Shown here piece after piece: positions 1 to 11,027 of a stretch of DNA of 59,177 nucleotides. The DNA lies in NCBI RefSeq assembly GCF_002910915.1, contig NZ_NEUF01000103.1, positions 1 through 59,177 of the forward strand, in the 5' to 3' direction. The notes under the pieces were generated by a model that saw nothing but the letters and a program-made list of their open reading frames with translations, was not told where the DNA came from and made no database searches. Each line of letters begins with the position of its first letter. Within the stretch, counting starts at the first letter, position 1. Both the position numbers and the translations under genes were made by a program. This DNA is from Streptomyces sp. SM10 (GTDB taxonomy: Bacteria; Actinomycetota; Actinomycetes; Streptomycetales; Streptomycetaceae).

Positions 1-2
1 CC

Positions 3-2294
<2,292 letters not shown>

Positions 2295-2357
2295 CGGCAG
2301 GCCTTCCCGCCGGCGACCTGGGCTTCGGGCTCGGGCCGCCGGCGCGTCGGCGCCTGG

Positions 2358-2594
2358 TCACGCGTCGACCTCGTACTGGCCGTACTCCAGGAAGTACCGC
2401 ATCTCCTCCGGCGTGCCTTCGATGGCCTCCTGGACCGCGGCGCGGAGCGCGTCGCTGATGCCGGGCCGGTTGAGGATGCTGACGATGGCGACGCGGTCGT
2501 CCTCGGCCTGGGCGAGGCGGTAGCCGGTCTCCAGCCACTGCCGCACTTCCTCGGGGGTGCCGTCGTCGAGGAGTGCGTTTATCTCACTGACCAA
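2358..2594 (-). CDS. Small ALF-repeat protein, about 78 aa
   Basis: This is a short acidic helical protein of unknown function. Two copies of a degenerate unit can be seen. The first reads GTPEEVRQWLETG, the second GTPEEMRYFLEYGQ, and each is followed or preceded by an Ala/Asp-rich helix. This is the pattern of the ALF family (short repeats of unknown function, common in Streptomyces). I place the start at the TTG at 2594, because the in-frame extension upstream reads through the terminator palindrome at 2649-2691. No clear SD precedes this TTG, so the start is uncertain. The gene is convergent with relA and follows the terminator of the DUF349 gene. The family is fairly clear but the function is unknown. 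Confidence 0.6.
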   Translation of the reverse strand: MVSEINALLDDGTPEEVRQWLETGYRLAQAEDDRVAIVSILNRPGISDALRAAVQEAIEGTPEEMRYFLEYGQYEVDA

Positions 2595-2648
2595 TGAGCA
2601 CCGGCGGATTCCGGCAGCGCTGCCCCGCTCTTGGTTGTCGTATGCACG

Positions 2649-2691
2649 CGTGAGGGGCTCCCGTACGCCAGGCGTACGGGAGCCCCTCACG
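2649..2691. terminator. Perfect inverted repeat, terminator of the DUF349 gene
   Basis: Two perfectly complementary 21-base arms (2649-2669 and 2671-2691) flank a single A. The hairpin lies just past the stop of the leftward DUF349 gene. It has no U tract, which is usual for Streptomyces terminators. Confidence 0.85.
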
Positions 2692-2712
2692 TTTCGGACG
2701 GGATCGCCCGGC

Positions 2713-3942
2713 TCAGCCGCCGAACTCCTCCAGGCCCTTCAGTGCCTGGTCCAGCAGCGCCTGCCGACCCTCGAGCTCGCGGGAGAGCTTGTCGGCCCGG
2801 GCGTTGTTGCCGGAGGCGCGAGCCGCGTCGATCTGCGTGCGCAGCTTGTCGACGGCTCCCTGGAGCTGACCGGTCAGCCCGGCGGCACGTGCCCGCGCCT
2901 CCGGGTTCGTCCGGCGCCACTCGGACTCCTCGGCCTCCTGCAGCGCCCGCTCCACGGCGTGCACCCGGCCCTCGACCTTCGGACGGGCGTCACGCGGGAC
3001 GTGGCCGATGGCCTCCCAGCGCTCGTTGACGGAGCGGAACGCGGCCCTGGCCGCCTTCAGATCCGTCACCGGGACCAGCTTCTCCGCCTCGGCGGCGAGC
3101 TCCTCCTTGAGCTTGAGGTTCTCGCCCTGCTCGGCGTCCCGCTCGGCGAAGACACCGCTGCGGGCGGCGAAGAACACGTCCTGGGCACCGCGGAAGCGGT
3201 TCCAGAGCTCGTCCTCGGATTCGCGCTGGGCACGCCCGGCGGCCTTCCACTCGGTCATCAGGTCGCGGTAACGCGCGGCCGTCGTACCCCAGTCGGTCGA
3301 GCCGGAGAGCGACTCCGCCTCGGCGACCAGCCGCTCCTTGACCTTGCGGGCCTCCTCGCGCTGGGCGTCCAGCGCCGCGAAGTGGGCCTTGCGGCGCTTG
3401 GAGAAGGCGGAGCGGGCATGCGAGAAGCGGTGCCACAGCTCGTCGTCGGACTTGCGGTCCAGACGAGGCAGCCCCTTCCACGTGTCGACGAGCGCCCGCA
3501 GGCGCTCACCCGCCGACCGCCACTGCTCGCTCTGCGCCAGCTCCTCGGCCTCGACGACGAGCGCCTCCTTGGCCTGGCGGGCCTCGTCGGTCTGCTTCGC
3601 CTTCTGGACCCTGCGCTCCTCGCGACGCGAGTCGACCGTCGCGACGAGCGCGTCCAGCCGCTTGGCGAGCGCGGCGAGGTCACCGACGGCGTGGTGCTCG
3701 TCGACCTGCTGACGCAGGTGATCGATCGCCGCCGTGGCGTCCTTCGCCGAGAGGTCGGTGGTCTTCACCCGCCGCTCGAGAAGGCCGATCTCGACCACCA
3801 AGCCCTCGTACTTGCGCTCGAAATAGGCCAGTGCCTCCTCGGGGGACCCGGCCTGCCACGATCCGACGACCTGCTCGCCCTCGGCTGTACGCACGTACAC
3901 GGTGCCCGTCTCGTCGACACGGCCCCACGGGTCGCTGCTCAC
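2713..3942 (-). CDS. DUF349 coiled-coil protein
   Basis: This is a 409-residue cytoplasmic protein of unknown biochemical role that is conserved in actinobacteria. After an N-terminal strand-rich segment (DPWGRVDETGTVYVRTAEGE) it is almost wholly helical and charged. It carries three DUF349 units, recognisable by W-K-x-x-G or W-E-x-I-G followed by (D/E)ELW-x-RF-x-x-A. Examples are DTWKGLPRLDRKSDDELWHRF and EWKAAGRAQRESEDELWNRF. I chose the GTG at 3942, which has GGAGG at good spacing, over an open extension to 4029 that looks non-coding. The gene is transcribed away from the cyclophilin-gene neighbourhood and ends at a strong hairpin. Confidence 0.88.
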   Translation of the reverse strand: MSSDPWGRVDETGTVYVRTAEGEQVVGSWQAGSPEEALAYFERKYEGLVVEIGLLERRVKTTDLSAKDATAAIDHLRQQVDEHHAVGDLAALAKRLDALVATVDSRREERRVQKAKQTDEARQAKEALVVEAEELAQSEQWRSAGERLRALVDTWKGLPRLDRKSDDELWHRFSHARSAFSKRRKAHFAALDAQREEARKVKERLVAEAESLSGSTDWGTTAARYRDLMTEWKAAGRAQRESEDELWNRFRGAQDVFFAARSGVFAERDAEQGENLKLKEELAAEAEKLVPVTDLKAARAAFRSVNERWEAIGHVPRDARPKVEGRVHAVERALQEAEESEWRRTNPEARARAAGLTGQLQGAVDKLRTQIDAARASGNNARADKLSRELEGRQALLDQALKGLEEFGG

Positions 3943-4129
3943 AGCGCCTCCTCCACCTGATGCATCGAAGGGGTTCGCCCCCCGTGCATCGTCCACAGTT
4001 TCCTGGGGCGGGCAGCGCCCGCCCTGCACAACGCCAATCTAGGCGACCGGCCGCCCGGCTGTCCGCACTCAGCGCGGCTGAAATTCTCCGGTGCGCTCCC
4101 GGAACCCGCGCAGGGCGGCACGCTCACGG

Positions 4130-4930
4130 TCAGTCCTTGTCGACCGTCGCCTTCTCGACCGTGACGGTCTTCTTCGGAGCACCGTCGCCCGCCCCACCGG
4201 TGACGCCCGCCTCGGCGACCTTCTTGACCGCCTTCAGACCGGCGTCGTCCATGGTGCCGAACGGCGTGTAACTGGGGGACAGCTGGGTGTCCTTGTAGAC
4301 CAGGAAGAACTGGCTCCCGCCCGTGCCCGGCTGGCCGGTGTTCGCCATCGCGACCGTGCCCGCCGGGAACGTCACCGATCCCTTCTCGTCCGCCTTGCCC
4401 AGCGCGGTCAGGTTCTCGTCGGGGATCGTGTAGCCGGGACCGCCCGTTCCGTCGCCCTTCGGGTCACCGCACTGCAGGACGAAGATGCCCTCCGTGGTCA
4501 GGCGGTGACACTTCGTGTCGTCGAAGTACCCCTTGTCCGCGAGGGCCTTGAACGAATTGACGGTGTGCGGGGTCTTCGACGCGTCCATCGCGATCTTGAT
4601 GTCGCCCTGGCTCGTCCCGAGCGACATCGAGTACTTCGCCTTCTTGTCGATCTTCATCGCGGGCTCGGGAGCCTTGCTCTCGCTCTCCGAGGGCGAGGGC
4701 GAGGGCGATGCCGACGGGTCGGCGCTCGCCGCCGCGTCCGCGGAGCTCTTCGAGTCGTCGTCGCCGAGGGACACGTAGGCGCCCGCACCGATGACCGCCA
4801 CCACGGCCACCGACGAGGCGATGATCACCGTGAGACGCCTGGTCCTCCGGCGCGCTTCCTCCCGGCGCTGCTGCTGCCGCTCGAACTTCTCCCGGGCGAG
4901 CTGCCGCCGCCGCTGATCGCTGCTGACCAC
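4130..4930 (-). CDS. Membrane-anchored cyclophilin-type peptidyl-prolyl isomerase
   Basis: This enzyme would catalyse cis-trans isomerisation of prolyl bonds, probably outside the membrane. The first 32 residues are basic and cytosolic, and one membrane segment follows (LTVIIASSVAVVAVIGAGAYVSL). A Ser/Pro/Glu-rich linker to about residue 90 leads into the cyclophilin domain. Core motifs are NSFKALADKGYFDDTKCHRL, then LQCGDPKGDGTGGPGYTIPDE, then VAMANTGQPGTGGSQFFL and a PFGTM segment. The conserved catalytic Arg is in CHRL. The start is a GTG preceded by GGAGAC. The gene is divergent from the MBL-fold hydrolase gene and sits between relA and hisS, as in other streptomycetes. Confidence 0.92.
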   Translation of the reverse strand: MVSSDQRRRQLAREKFERQQQRREEARRRTRRLTVIIASSVAVVAVIGAGAYVSLGDDDSKSSADAAASADPSASPSPSPSESESKAPEPAMKIDKKAKYSMSLGTSQGDIKIAMDASKTPHTVNSFKALADKGYFDDTKCHRLTTEGIFVLQCGDPKGDGTGGPGYTIPDENLTALGKADEKGSVTFPAGTVAMANTGQPGTGGSQFFLVYKDTQLSPSYTPFGTMDDAGLKAVKKVAEAGVTGGAGDGAPKKTVTVEKATVDKD

Positions 4931-5077
4931 CGGATGGTCTCCTTGTACGTCGTGTGATCGGACCTGGAATGCCCGTACGGTATATGGGTTAGCTGTGGAA
5001 TGAGGAGCGCCGGTAGGCTCTGATCTGCCGCATTCCCCTCCGCGGCCCTCCTCGTCGGACGAACACTAAGGACGAAC

Positions 5078-5764
5078 GTGCTGATTGCCGGGTTCCCCGC
5101 CGGGGCCTGGGGGACCAATTGCTACCTGGTCGCCCCCGCCGCCGGTGAGGAGTGCGTGATCATCGACCCGGGCCACCAGGCCGCCCAGGGCGTCGAGGAA
5201 ACGCTGAAGAAGCATCGGCTCAAGCCCGTCGCCGTCGTCCTCACCCACGGCCACATCGACCACGTCGCCTCGGTCGTCCCCGTGTGCGGCGCCCATGACG
5301 TCCCCGCCTGGATCCATCCCGAGGACCGCTACATGATGAGCGACCCCGAGAAGGCGCTCGGCCGGTCCATCGGGATGCCGCTCATGGGCGAGCTGACCGT
5401 GGGTGAGCCCGACGACGTGCACGAGCTGGACGACGGCGCCGTGCTGAATCTGGCGGGCCTGGAGTTCGGCGTCGCGCACGCGCCCGGCCATACCAAGGGG
5501 TCGGTGACGTTCAGGATGCCCGAGGCCGCGGACGTTCCGCAGGTCCTCTTCTCGGGCGACCTGCTCTTCGCCGGCTCCGTCGGACGCACCGACCTGCCCG
5601 GCGGCGACCCGTCCGAGCTGCTCGAGTCGCTGGCCCGTGTGTGCCTGCCGCTCGACGACTCGACCGTGGTGCTGTCCGGCCACGGCCCCCAGACGACCAT
5701 CGGCCGCGAGCGCGCCTCCAATCCGTACATGCACGGCCTGGACGCGCCCCGCCGAGGAATGTGA
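5078..5764 (+). CDS. MBL-fold metallohydrolase (glyoxalase II-like)
   Basis: This is a 228-residue metallo-beta-lactamase-fold hydrolase. Metal-binding signatures are LTHGHIDH (the HxHxDH motif), APGHTKGSVTF, LLFAGSVGRTD and a late SGHGPQTTIG His. The overall form is that of hydroxyacylglutathione-hydrolase-like proteins. Streptomycetes lack glutathione, so the true substrate is probably another thioester and cannot be read from sequence. The GTG start has AAGGAC upstream. hisS begins 15 bases after its stop, suggesting co-transcription. A TAGGCT hexamer at 5014-5019 could serve as the -10 element. Confidence 0.9.
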   Translation: MLIAGFPAGAWGTNCYLVAPAAGEECVIIDPGHQAAQGVEETLKKHRLKPVAVVLTHGHIDHVASVVPVCGAHDVPAWIHPEDRYMMSDPEKALGRSIGMPLMGELTVGEPDDVHELDDGAVLNLAGLEFGVAHAPGHTKGSVTFRMPEAADVPQVLFSGDLLFAGSVGRTDLPGGDPSELLESLARVCLPLDDSTVVLSGHGPQTTIGRERASNPYMHGLDAPRRGM

Positions 5765-5779
5765 CGAGAGACGGAAACC

Positions 5780-7042
5780 GTGAGCACCTTCCAGGCCCCC
5801 AAGGGCACGTACGACCTGACGCCGCCGGACTCCGCGAAGTACCTCGCGGTGCGCGCGGCGCTCGCCGAGCCCCTGAAGAACTCCGGCTACGGCTACATCG
5901 AGACCCCCGGCTTCGAGGACGTCGCCCTGTTCGCCCGGGGCGTCGGCGAGTCCACCGACATCGTCTCCAAGGAGATGTACGCCTTCGAGACCAAGGGCGG
6001 TGACAAGCTCGCGCTCCGCCCCGAGGGCACCGCGTCCGTGCTGCGCGCCGCGCTGGAGGCCAACCTCCACAAGGCGGGCAACCTCCCGGTCAAGCTCTGG
6101 TACTCCGGCTCCTACTACCGCTACGAGCGCCCGCAGAAGGGCCGTTACCGCCACTTCTCGCAGGTCGGCGCGGAGGCCATCGGTACGGAGGACCCGGCGC
6201 TGGACGCCGAGTTGATCATCCTGGCCGACCAGGCGTACCGCTCGCTCGGCCTGAGGCAGTTCCGCATCCTGCTGAACTCGCTGGGCGACAAGGAGTGCCG
6301 CCCCGTCTACCGGGAGGCGCTGCAGACGTTCCTGCGCGACCTCGATCTCGACGAGGAGACCCGCCGTCGCATCGAGATCAACCCGCTCCGGGTGCTCGAC
6401 GACAAGCGCCCCGACGTCCAGAAGCAGCTGACCGGTGCACCGATGCTGCGCGACTTCCTCTGCGACGCCTGCAAGGCGTACCACGAGGAGGTCCGCGACC
6501 TGCTGACGGCGGCGGGTGTGGTGTACGAGGACGACGAGAAGCTGGTCCGGGGCCTCGACTACTACACGCGCACGACCTTCGAGTTCGTCCACGACGGCCT
6601 GGGCTCCCAGTCCGCCGTGGGCGGCGGCGGACGGTACGACGGCCTGTCCGAGATGATCGGCGGCCCGGCCCTGCCGTCCGTCGGCTGGGCCCTCGGCGTG
6701 GACCGCACGGTGCTGGCACTGGAGGCCGAAGGCGTCGAACTCGACATCCCCGCCTCCACCAGTGTCTACGCCGTGCCGCTGGGCGAAGAGGCGCGGCGCG
6801 TGCTCTTCGGCTTGGTCACCGAACTGCGCAAGGCGGGCGTCGCCACGGACTTCGCGTTCGGCGGCCGTGGTCTGAAGGGCGCGATGAAGAGCGCCAACCG
6901 TTCCGGAGCGCGCTACACGATCGTGGCCGGTGAGCGTGACCTCGCCGACGGCGTGGTCCAGCTCAAGGACATGGGGGCGGGCGAGCAGGAGTCGGTCGCA
7001 CTCGACGTGCTCGTGGACACACTGCGGGCCAGGCTCGCCTGA
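5780..7042 (+). CDS. hisS: Histidyl-tRNA synthetase
   Basis: This class II synthetase charges tRNA-His. The 420-residue length is normal. Motif 2 is seen as [18 protein letters not shown]. The histidine-specific signatures are [16 protein letters not shown] and the glycine-rich GGGGRYDGL. The C-terminal anticodon-binding domain is also present ([17 protein letters not shown] onward, with [20 protein letters not shown]). The start is a GTG with a GAGACGG-like ribosome-binding site. It follows the MBL-fold gene closely and is closed by the hairpin at 7065-7093. Confidence 0.97.
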   Translation: MSTFQAPKGTYDLTPPDSAKYLAVRAALAEPLKNSGYGYIETPGFEDVALFARGVGESTDIVSKEMYAFETKGGDKLALRPEGTASVLRAALEANLHKAGNLPVKLWYSGSYYRYERPQKGRYRHFSQVGAEAIGTEDPALDAELIILADQAYRSLGLRQFRILLNSLGDKECRPVYREALQTFLRDLDLDEETRRRIEINPLRVLDDKRPDVQKQLTGAPMLRDFLCDACKAYHEEVRDLLTAAGVVYEDDEKLVRGLDYYTRTTFEFVHDGLGSQSAVGGGGRYDGLSEMIGGPALPSVGWALGVDRTVLALEAEGVELDIPASTSVYAVPLGEEARRVLFGLVTELRKAGVATDFAFGGRGLKGAMKSANRSGARYTIVAGERDLADGVVQLKDMGAGEQESVALDVLVDTLRARLA

Positions 7043-7064
7043 TCCGCACCCGCTGATCCACTCG

Positions 7065-7093
7065 GTGCCCGCCCGGTCCGCCCGGGCGGGCAC
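7065..7093 (+). terminator. hisS terminator hairpin
   Basis: Twelve-base perfect arms (7065-7076 and 7082-7093) with a five-base loop lie 22 bases after the hisS stop codon. Confidence 0.75.
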
Positions 7094-7444
7094 AGGTGCT
7101 TCGGGGGACCGCCGGTCACCGCCCGCGGCAGCGCCACGTCAACTCCGAGAGGGCGGATTCATCCTCCGGGCCGGTTTCGATACGGGACCGCCGCGGACGC
7201 CCGGCGGCGCCCGGACCGGCACCGGGCACGGGGACGGCGCTCGACGGCCAGGAGCCCCCGCGACGGTGCGGAATCCGTGGGGCGGCGCTCCTGCCGCCCC
7301 GCCGGGCCGCGGATCCCGCCGTGCGGGACCATCCCGGCCCGAGCCGTCCTACCGCACACCTTTATGCCGATCGAACGGTCGACCACAACGGCGGTGCGGC
7401 ACAATGAGCCTGCCCGGCTGGCTACTCAGTGATGGAACGGCGAT
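7094..7444. other. Non-coding interval before the VKOR gene
   Basis: This gap of about 350 bases has no convincing gene. Open frames on both strands here lack start signals and family features. It must contain the promoter of the VKOR gene. A CACAAT hexamer at 7400-7405, with a weak TCGACC-like element upstream, is the best -10 candidate but is not strong. Confidence 0.4.
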
Positions 7445-8080
7445 ATGACGATGGCAGCGGTAGATCATCCCTCCTCCCGGCAGGACGAGGACAGCGGCGC
7501 GAAGACCTACGGCGGCAGTCGCGCGCTCGCGCTGCTGCTGGTCATCACCGGCTTCGCCGGCCTGCTGGCCGCCTGGGTGATCACGATCGACAAGTTCAAG
7601 TTGCTCGAGGACCCGAGCTTCACCCCGGGCTGCAGCCTGAACCCGGTGGTCTCGTGCGGCAACATCATGAAGAGCGAGCAGGCCGCCGTCTTCGGCTTCC
7701 CCAACCCGATGCTCGGCATCGCCACCTATTCGGTGGTCATCGGCATCGGCATGGCGCTCCTCGCGGGAGCCCGCTTCCGCGCCTGGTACTGGCTCGGCCT
7801 CAACGCGGGAACGCTGTTCGGCGTCGGCTTCTGCACCTGGCTGCAGTACCAGTCGCTCTACAACATCAACGCGCTCTGCCTGTGGTGCAGCCTGGCCTGG
7901 GTCGCCACGATCCTGATGTTCTGCTACGTCACCACGCACAACATCAAGCACGGCATCCTGCCCGCCCCCGCCTGGCTCCGTAACGCCCTCACCGAGTTCC
8001 ACTGGGTGCCGCCGGTGCTCTGGATCGGGATCATCGGCATGCTGATCCTGACCCGCTGGTGGGACTTCTGGACCAGCTGA
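7445..8080 (+). CDS. Vitamin K epoxide reductase (VKOR) family membrane protein
   Basis: This integral-membrane thiol oxidoreductase uses quinone to reoxidise periplasmic disulfide-forming proteins. The 211 residues contain about five hydrophobic helices. The essential cysteines are present: a loop pair at C63 and C71 ([12 protein letters not shown]) and the CxxC active site CLWC at 145-148 in the helix before the last turn. There is no fused thioredoxin domain and no DsbA-like partner nearby, so the redox partner must be encoded elsewhere. ATG codons at 7445 and 7451 are both possible starts. rarA begins 44 bases downstream. Confidence 0.92.
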   Translation: MTMAAVDHPSSRQDEDSGAKTYGGSRALALLLVITGFAGLLAAWVITIDKFKLLEDPSFTPGCSLNPVVSCGNIMKSEQAAVFGFPNPMLGIATYSVVIGIGMALLAGARFRAWYWLGLNAGTLFGVGFCTWLQYQSLYNINALCLWCSLAWVATILMFCYVTTHNIKHGILPAPAWLRNALTEFHWVPPVLWIGIIGMLILTRWWDFWTS

Positions 8081-8124
8081 AGCGGCAGGCGGTCCTGTCG
8101 GTGGGGTGACATAGGCTTTCCGAC

Positions 8125-9498
8125 GTGGAGCCCGACCTCTTTACCGCAGCAGCCGAAGACCGCCAGGAGAAGGACCCGTCCAGCAGCCCCCTCGCTGTCC
8201 GGATGCGTCCTCGCACGCTGGACGAGGTCGTCGGCCAGCAGCACCTGCTCAAGCCGGGCTCGCCCCTGCGCCGCCTCGTCGGCGAGGGCAGCGGGGGGCC
8301 CGCCGGCCCCTCGTCCGTGATCCTCTGGGGCCCGCCCGGCACGGGGAAGACGACCCTGGCGTACGTGGTCAGCAAGGCGACCAACAAGCGCTTCGTCGAG
8401 CTCTCCGCGATCACCGCCGGTGTCAAGGAGGTCCGGGCCGTCATCGAGGGCGCGCGCCGCGCCACCGGTGGCTTCGGCAAGGAGACCGTCCTCTTCCTCG
8501 ACGAGATCCACCGCTTCTCCAAGGCCCAGCAGGACTCGCTGCTCCCCGCCGTGGAGAACCGCTGGGTGACCCTCATCGCGGCCACCACGGAGAATCCCTA
8601 CTTCTCGATCATCTCCCCGCTGCTGTCGCGCTCCCTGCTCCTCACCCTGGAGCCGCTGACGGACGGGGACCTGCGCGCGCTGCTGCGGCGGGCGCTGACC
8701 GACGAGCGGGGACTGGGCGACGCCGTCACCCTGCCCGGGGACGCCGAGGCGCATCTGCTGCGCATCGCCGGCGGGGACGCACGGCGTGCGCTGACCGCGC
8801 TGGAGGCGGCGGCGGGGGCGGCTCTCACCACGCACGAGCGGGAGATCACGCTCACGACGCTGGAGGAGACGGTCGACCGGGCCGCCGTGAAGTACGACCG
8901 CGACGGCGACCAGCACTACGACGTCGCGAGCGCCCTGATCAAGTCGATCCGCGGCTCCGACGTGGACGCCGCCCTGCACTATCTGGCCCGGATGATCGAG
9001 GCGGGGGAGGACCCGCGCTTCATCGCGCGGCGTCTGATGATCTCCGCCAGTGAGGACATCGGACTCGCCGACCCGACGGCGCTGCCCACGGCGGTGGCCG
9101 CGGCCCAGGCGGTCGCGATGATCGGCTTCCCGGAGGCCGCGCTCACCCTCAGCCACGCCACCATCGCCCTGGCGCTCGCCCCCAAGTCCAACGCGGCGAC
9201 GCTGGCGATCTCCGCAGCCCAGGAGGACGTGCGCAGGGGCCTCGCGGGTCCGGTCCCCGCCCATCTGCGCGACGGCCACTACAAGGGCGCGGCCAAGCTG
9301 GGCCACGCCCAGGGCTACGTCTACCCGCACGACGTGCCCGGCGGCATCGCCGCCCAGGAGTACGCCCCGGACGCCGTCCGCGGCAGGCGCTACTACGAAC
9401 CCACGCGCTACGGCGCCGAGGCGCGCTACGCCGACGTGGCGGACCGGGTCCGCGAGCGGCTCGGCCGCAGCGAGCCGGGCGGCCCGGAGTCCGCGTGA
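8125..9498 (+). CDS. rarA: Replication-associated recombination protein RarA (MgsA-type AAA+ ATPase)
   Basis: This is a clamp-loader-like AAA+ ATPase acting at stalled forks. Visible motifs are the N-terminal [16 protein letters not shown] box, Walker [12 protein letters not shown], Walker [16 protein letters not shown], sensor 1 AATTENPYF and the arginine-finger region LLSRSL. The C-terminal oligomerisation domain follows ([21 protein letters not shown] and [17 protein letters not shown]). The length of 457 is typical. The GTG start has no SD at normal distance but lies seven bases after a TAGGCT hexamer (8112-8117), so the transcript may be leaderless. The gene is convergent with the DUF2470 gene, with only 10 bases between their ends. 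Confidence 0.94.
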   Translation: MEPDLFTAAAEDRQEKDPSSSPLAVRMRPRTLDEVVGQQHLLKPGSPLRRLVGEGSGGPAGPSSVILWGPPGTGKTTLAYVVSKATNKRFVELSAITAGVKEVRAVIEGARRATGGFGKETVLFLDEIHRFSKAQQDSLLPAVENRWVTLIAATTENPYFSIISPLLSRSLLLTLEPLTDGDLRALLRRALTDERGLGDAVTLPGDAEAHLLRIAGGDARRALTALEAAAGAALTTHEREITLTTLEETVDRAAVKYDRDGDQHYDVASALIKSIRGSDVDAALHYLARMIEAGEDPRFIARRLMISASEDIGLADPTALPTAVAAAQAVAMIGFPEAALTLSHATIALALAPKSNAATLAISAAQEDVRRGLAGPVPAHLRDGHYKGAAKLGHAQGYVYPHDVPGGIAAQEYAPDAVRGRRYYEPTRYGAEARYADVADRVRERLGRSEPGGPESA

Positions 9499-9508
9499 CC
9501 GCCCCGGC

Positions 9509-10342
9509 TCAGTAGGACGCCGCCTCGAAGAGCGTGTGCATCGCCCGGCGCAGCCCGGTGACGTCGCGTACGGGCTCGGGAAACTCGAACCGGGCGTCGA
9601 AGGAGGCGCTCCCGTCATCGACGAACCGCACCCGGAGCCCGAAGCGGTCCAGCGCCACCGGGACGGCGTCCAGCCGGTGCTCCGTACGGCCGCACTCCGC
9701 CCGGTCTCCCAGCAGCGAGGACAGGGTGGCCATCTGTTCGCCGTGAACGGCGTGAAGATGCTGGAGCAGCTCCACCTCGTGTGCGACCAGCGGATCGGCG
9801 ACGGCGTCCCGGAAGGCCTCCGGCTCCACCTCCTCGAACCCCCACAGGTCGTCGACCGACGCCTCGCCCGTCTCCAGCCGCAGCATCATGCGGCCGGGCT
9901 GTGCGAGCCCGGGGACGGCGGTGAGCCAGCCGGCGATCCGGGCGCGGCCGCGGATGCGGTGCGGGACGGAGACCGGGGCGACATCCGTGATCTCCAGCAC
10001 GGCGGTCAGCTCGTCCCCCTGAGCGCGGGTCGCGGCCCGTACGACCGGGGAGTCGACGGGGAATCCGAGGAACAGATCCCCCTCCGGACCGATGCTCCTG
10101 CTGACGGGCATCAGCTGGTCCGGGTGGATGACCGACAGCCCCGGTACGAGCAGCACCGCGGAGCAGGTACTCTGTACGAGAGTTCGTGTGCGCTCGGCTG
10201 CTGACGGCATCCGAGTGTTTTCAAGCCCGCTGGGACGCGGCTGACCACGATCAGATCGGCCTTCCGTCGTTACGGCACCTTTGTGTGTGCCGTCGCTGTC
10301 TGTGCTGTCCGTGACGTGTGTGGTGTTCCCAGGGCGAGACAT
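9509..10342 (-). CDS. Iron-box-controlled DUF2470 protein (HugZ / PNPOx-like)
   Basis: This 277-residue protein has a poorly conserved, probably disordered first 44 residues. A split-barrel-like domain follows (PSAAERTRTLVQSTCSAVLL to about residue 165), then a C-terminal DUF2470 segment (EVELLQHLHAVHGEQMATL). This architecture occurs in HugZ-type heme-utilisation and related flavin-binding-fold proteins. The catalytic activity is not established here. The ATG at 10342 has an ideal AAGGAG (10348-10353) at five bases. A second possible start is the ATG at 10210. The iron box immediately upstream predicts repression by a DmdR/IdeR regulator when iron is plentiful, consistent with a heme or iron role. 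Confidence 0.75.
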   Translation of the reverse strand: MSRPGNTTHVTDSTDSDGTHKGAVTTEGRSDRGQPRPSGLENTRMPSAAERTRTLVQSTCSAVLLVPGLSVIHPDQLMPVSRSIGPEGDLFLGFPVDSPVVRAATRAQGDELTAVLEITDVAPVSVPHRIRGRARIAGWLTAVPGLAQPGRMMLRLETGEASVDDLWGFEEVEPEAFRDAVADPLVAHEVELLQHLHAVHGEQMATLSSLLGDRAECGRTEHRLDAVPVALDRFGLRVRFVDDGSASFDARFEFPEPVRDVTGLRRAMHTLFEAASY

Positions 10343-10356
10343 GCGATCTCCTTGAG

Positions 10357-10375
10357 TAAGGTAAGCCTAACCTAA
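10357..10375. promoter_or_regulatory. Iron box (DmdR1/IdeR-type operator)
   Basis: Read on the minus strand the 19 bases are TTAGGTTAGGCTTACCTTA. They match the actinobacterial iron-box consensus TTAGGTTAGGCTAACCTAA at 17 of 19 positions. The site is four bases before the SD of the leftward DUF2470 gene. It is also only 24 bases before the rpsD start codon on the other strand. Repression of the DUF2470 gene is the direct expectation; an effect on rpsD is possible but unproven. Confidence 0.82.
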
Positions 10376-10398
10376 CCTACAACGGAGGTCTGGAGAAC

Positions 10399-11013
10399 GT
10401 GCCTAACCAGTCGCGTCCCAAGGTCAAGAAGTCGCGTGCCCTCGGCATCGCCCTGACGCCGAAGGCTGTCAAGTACTTCGAAGCGCGCCCCTACCCGCCG
10501 GGCGAGCACGGCCGTGGCCGCAAGCAGAACTCGGACTACAAGGTCCGTCTGCTCGAGAAGCAGCGTCTCCGCGCGCAGTACGACATCAGCGAGCGCCAGA
10601 TGGCGCGTGCCTACGACCGCGCCCGCAAGGCCGAGGGCAAGACGGGCGAGGCGCTGGTCGTCGAGCTCGAGCGCCGTCTCGACGCCCTGGTCCTGCGTTC
10701 GGGCATCGCCCGCACCATCTACCAGGCCCGCCAGATGGTCGTCCACGGCCACATCGAGGTCAACGGTGGCAAGGTCGACAAGCCGTCCTTCCGCGTGCGC
10801 CCCGACGACGTCGTGATGGTCCGCGAGCGCAGCCGCTCCAAGGTCCCCTTCCAGGTGGCCCGCGAGGGTGGTTACGACACCGACGGTGAGACCCCGCGCT
10901 ACCTCCAGGTGAACCTGAAGGCCCTGGCCTTCCGCCTGGACCGTGACCCGAACCGCAAGGAAATTCCGGTCATCTGCGACGAGCAGCTCGTCGTCGAGTA
11001 CTACGCCCGCTGA
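10399..11013 (+). CDS. rpsD: 30S ribosomal protein S4
   Basis: S4 nucleates assembly of the small ribosomal subunit. The 204 residues include the N-terminal basic region (PGEHGRGRKQNSDYKVRLLEKQRLR) and the S4 RNA-binding domain (RRLDALVLRSGIARTIYQARQMVVHGHIEVNGGKVDKPSF). The N-terminus has no CxxC pairs, so this is the zinc-independent (C-minus) form. The start is GTG with GGAGGT (10384-10389) and a nearer GGAG. It is a stand-alone gene rather than part of an rpsM-rpoA-rplQ operon, and is followed by a convergent hairpin. Confidence 0.97.
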   Translation: MPNQSRPKVKKSRALGIALTPKAVKYFEARPYPPGEHGRGRKQNSDYKVRLLEKQRLRAQYDISERQMARAYDRARKAEGKTGEALVVELERRLDALVLRSGIARTIYQARQMVVHGHIEVNGGKVDKPSFRVRPDDVVMVRERSRSKVPFQVAREGGYDTDGETPRYLQVNLKALAFRLDRDPNRKEIPVICDEQLVVEYYAR

Positions 11014-11027
11014 TCCAGGCGTAGCTC

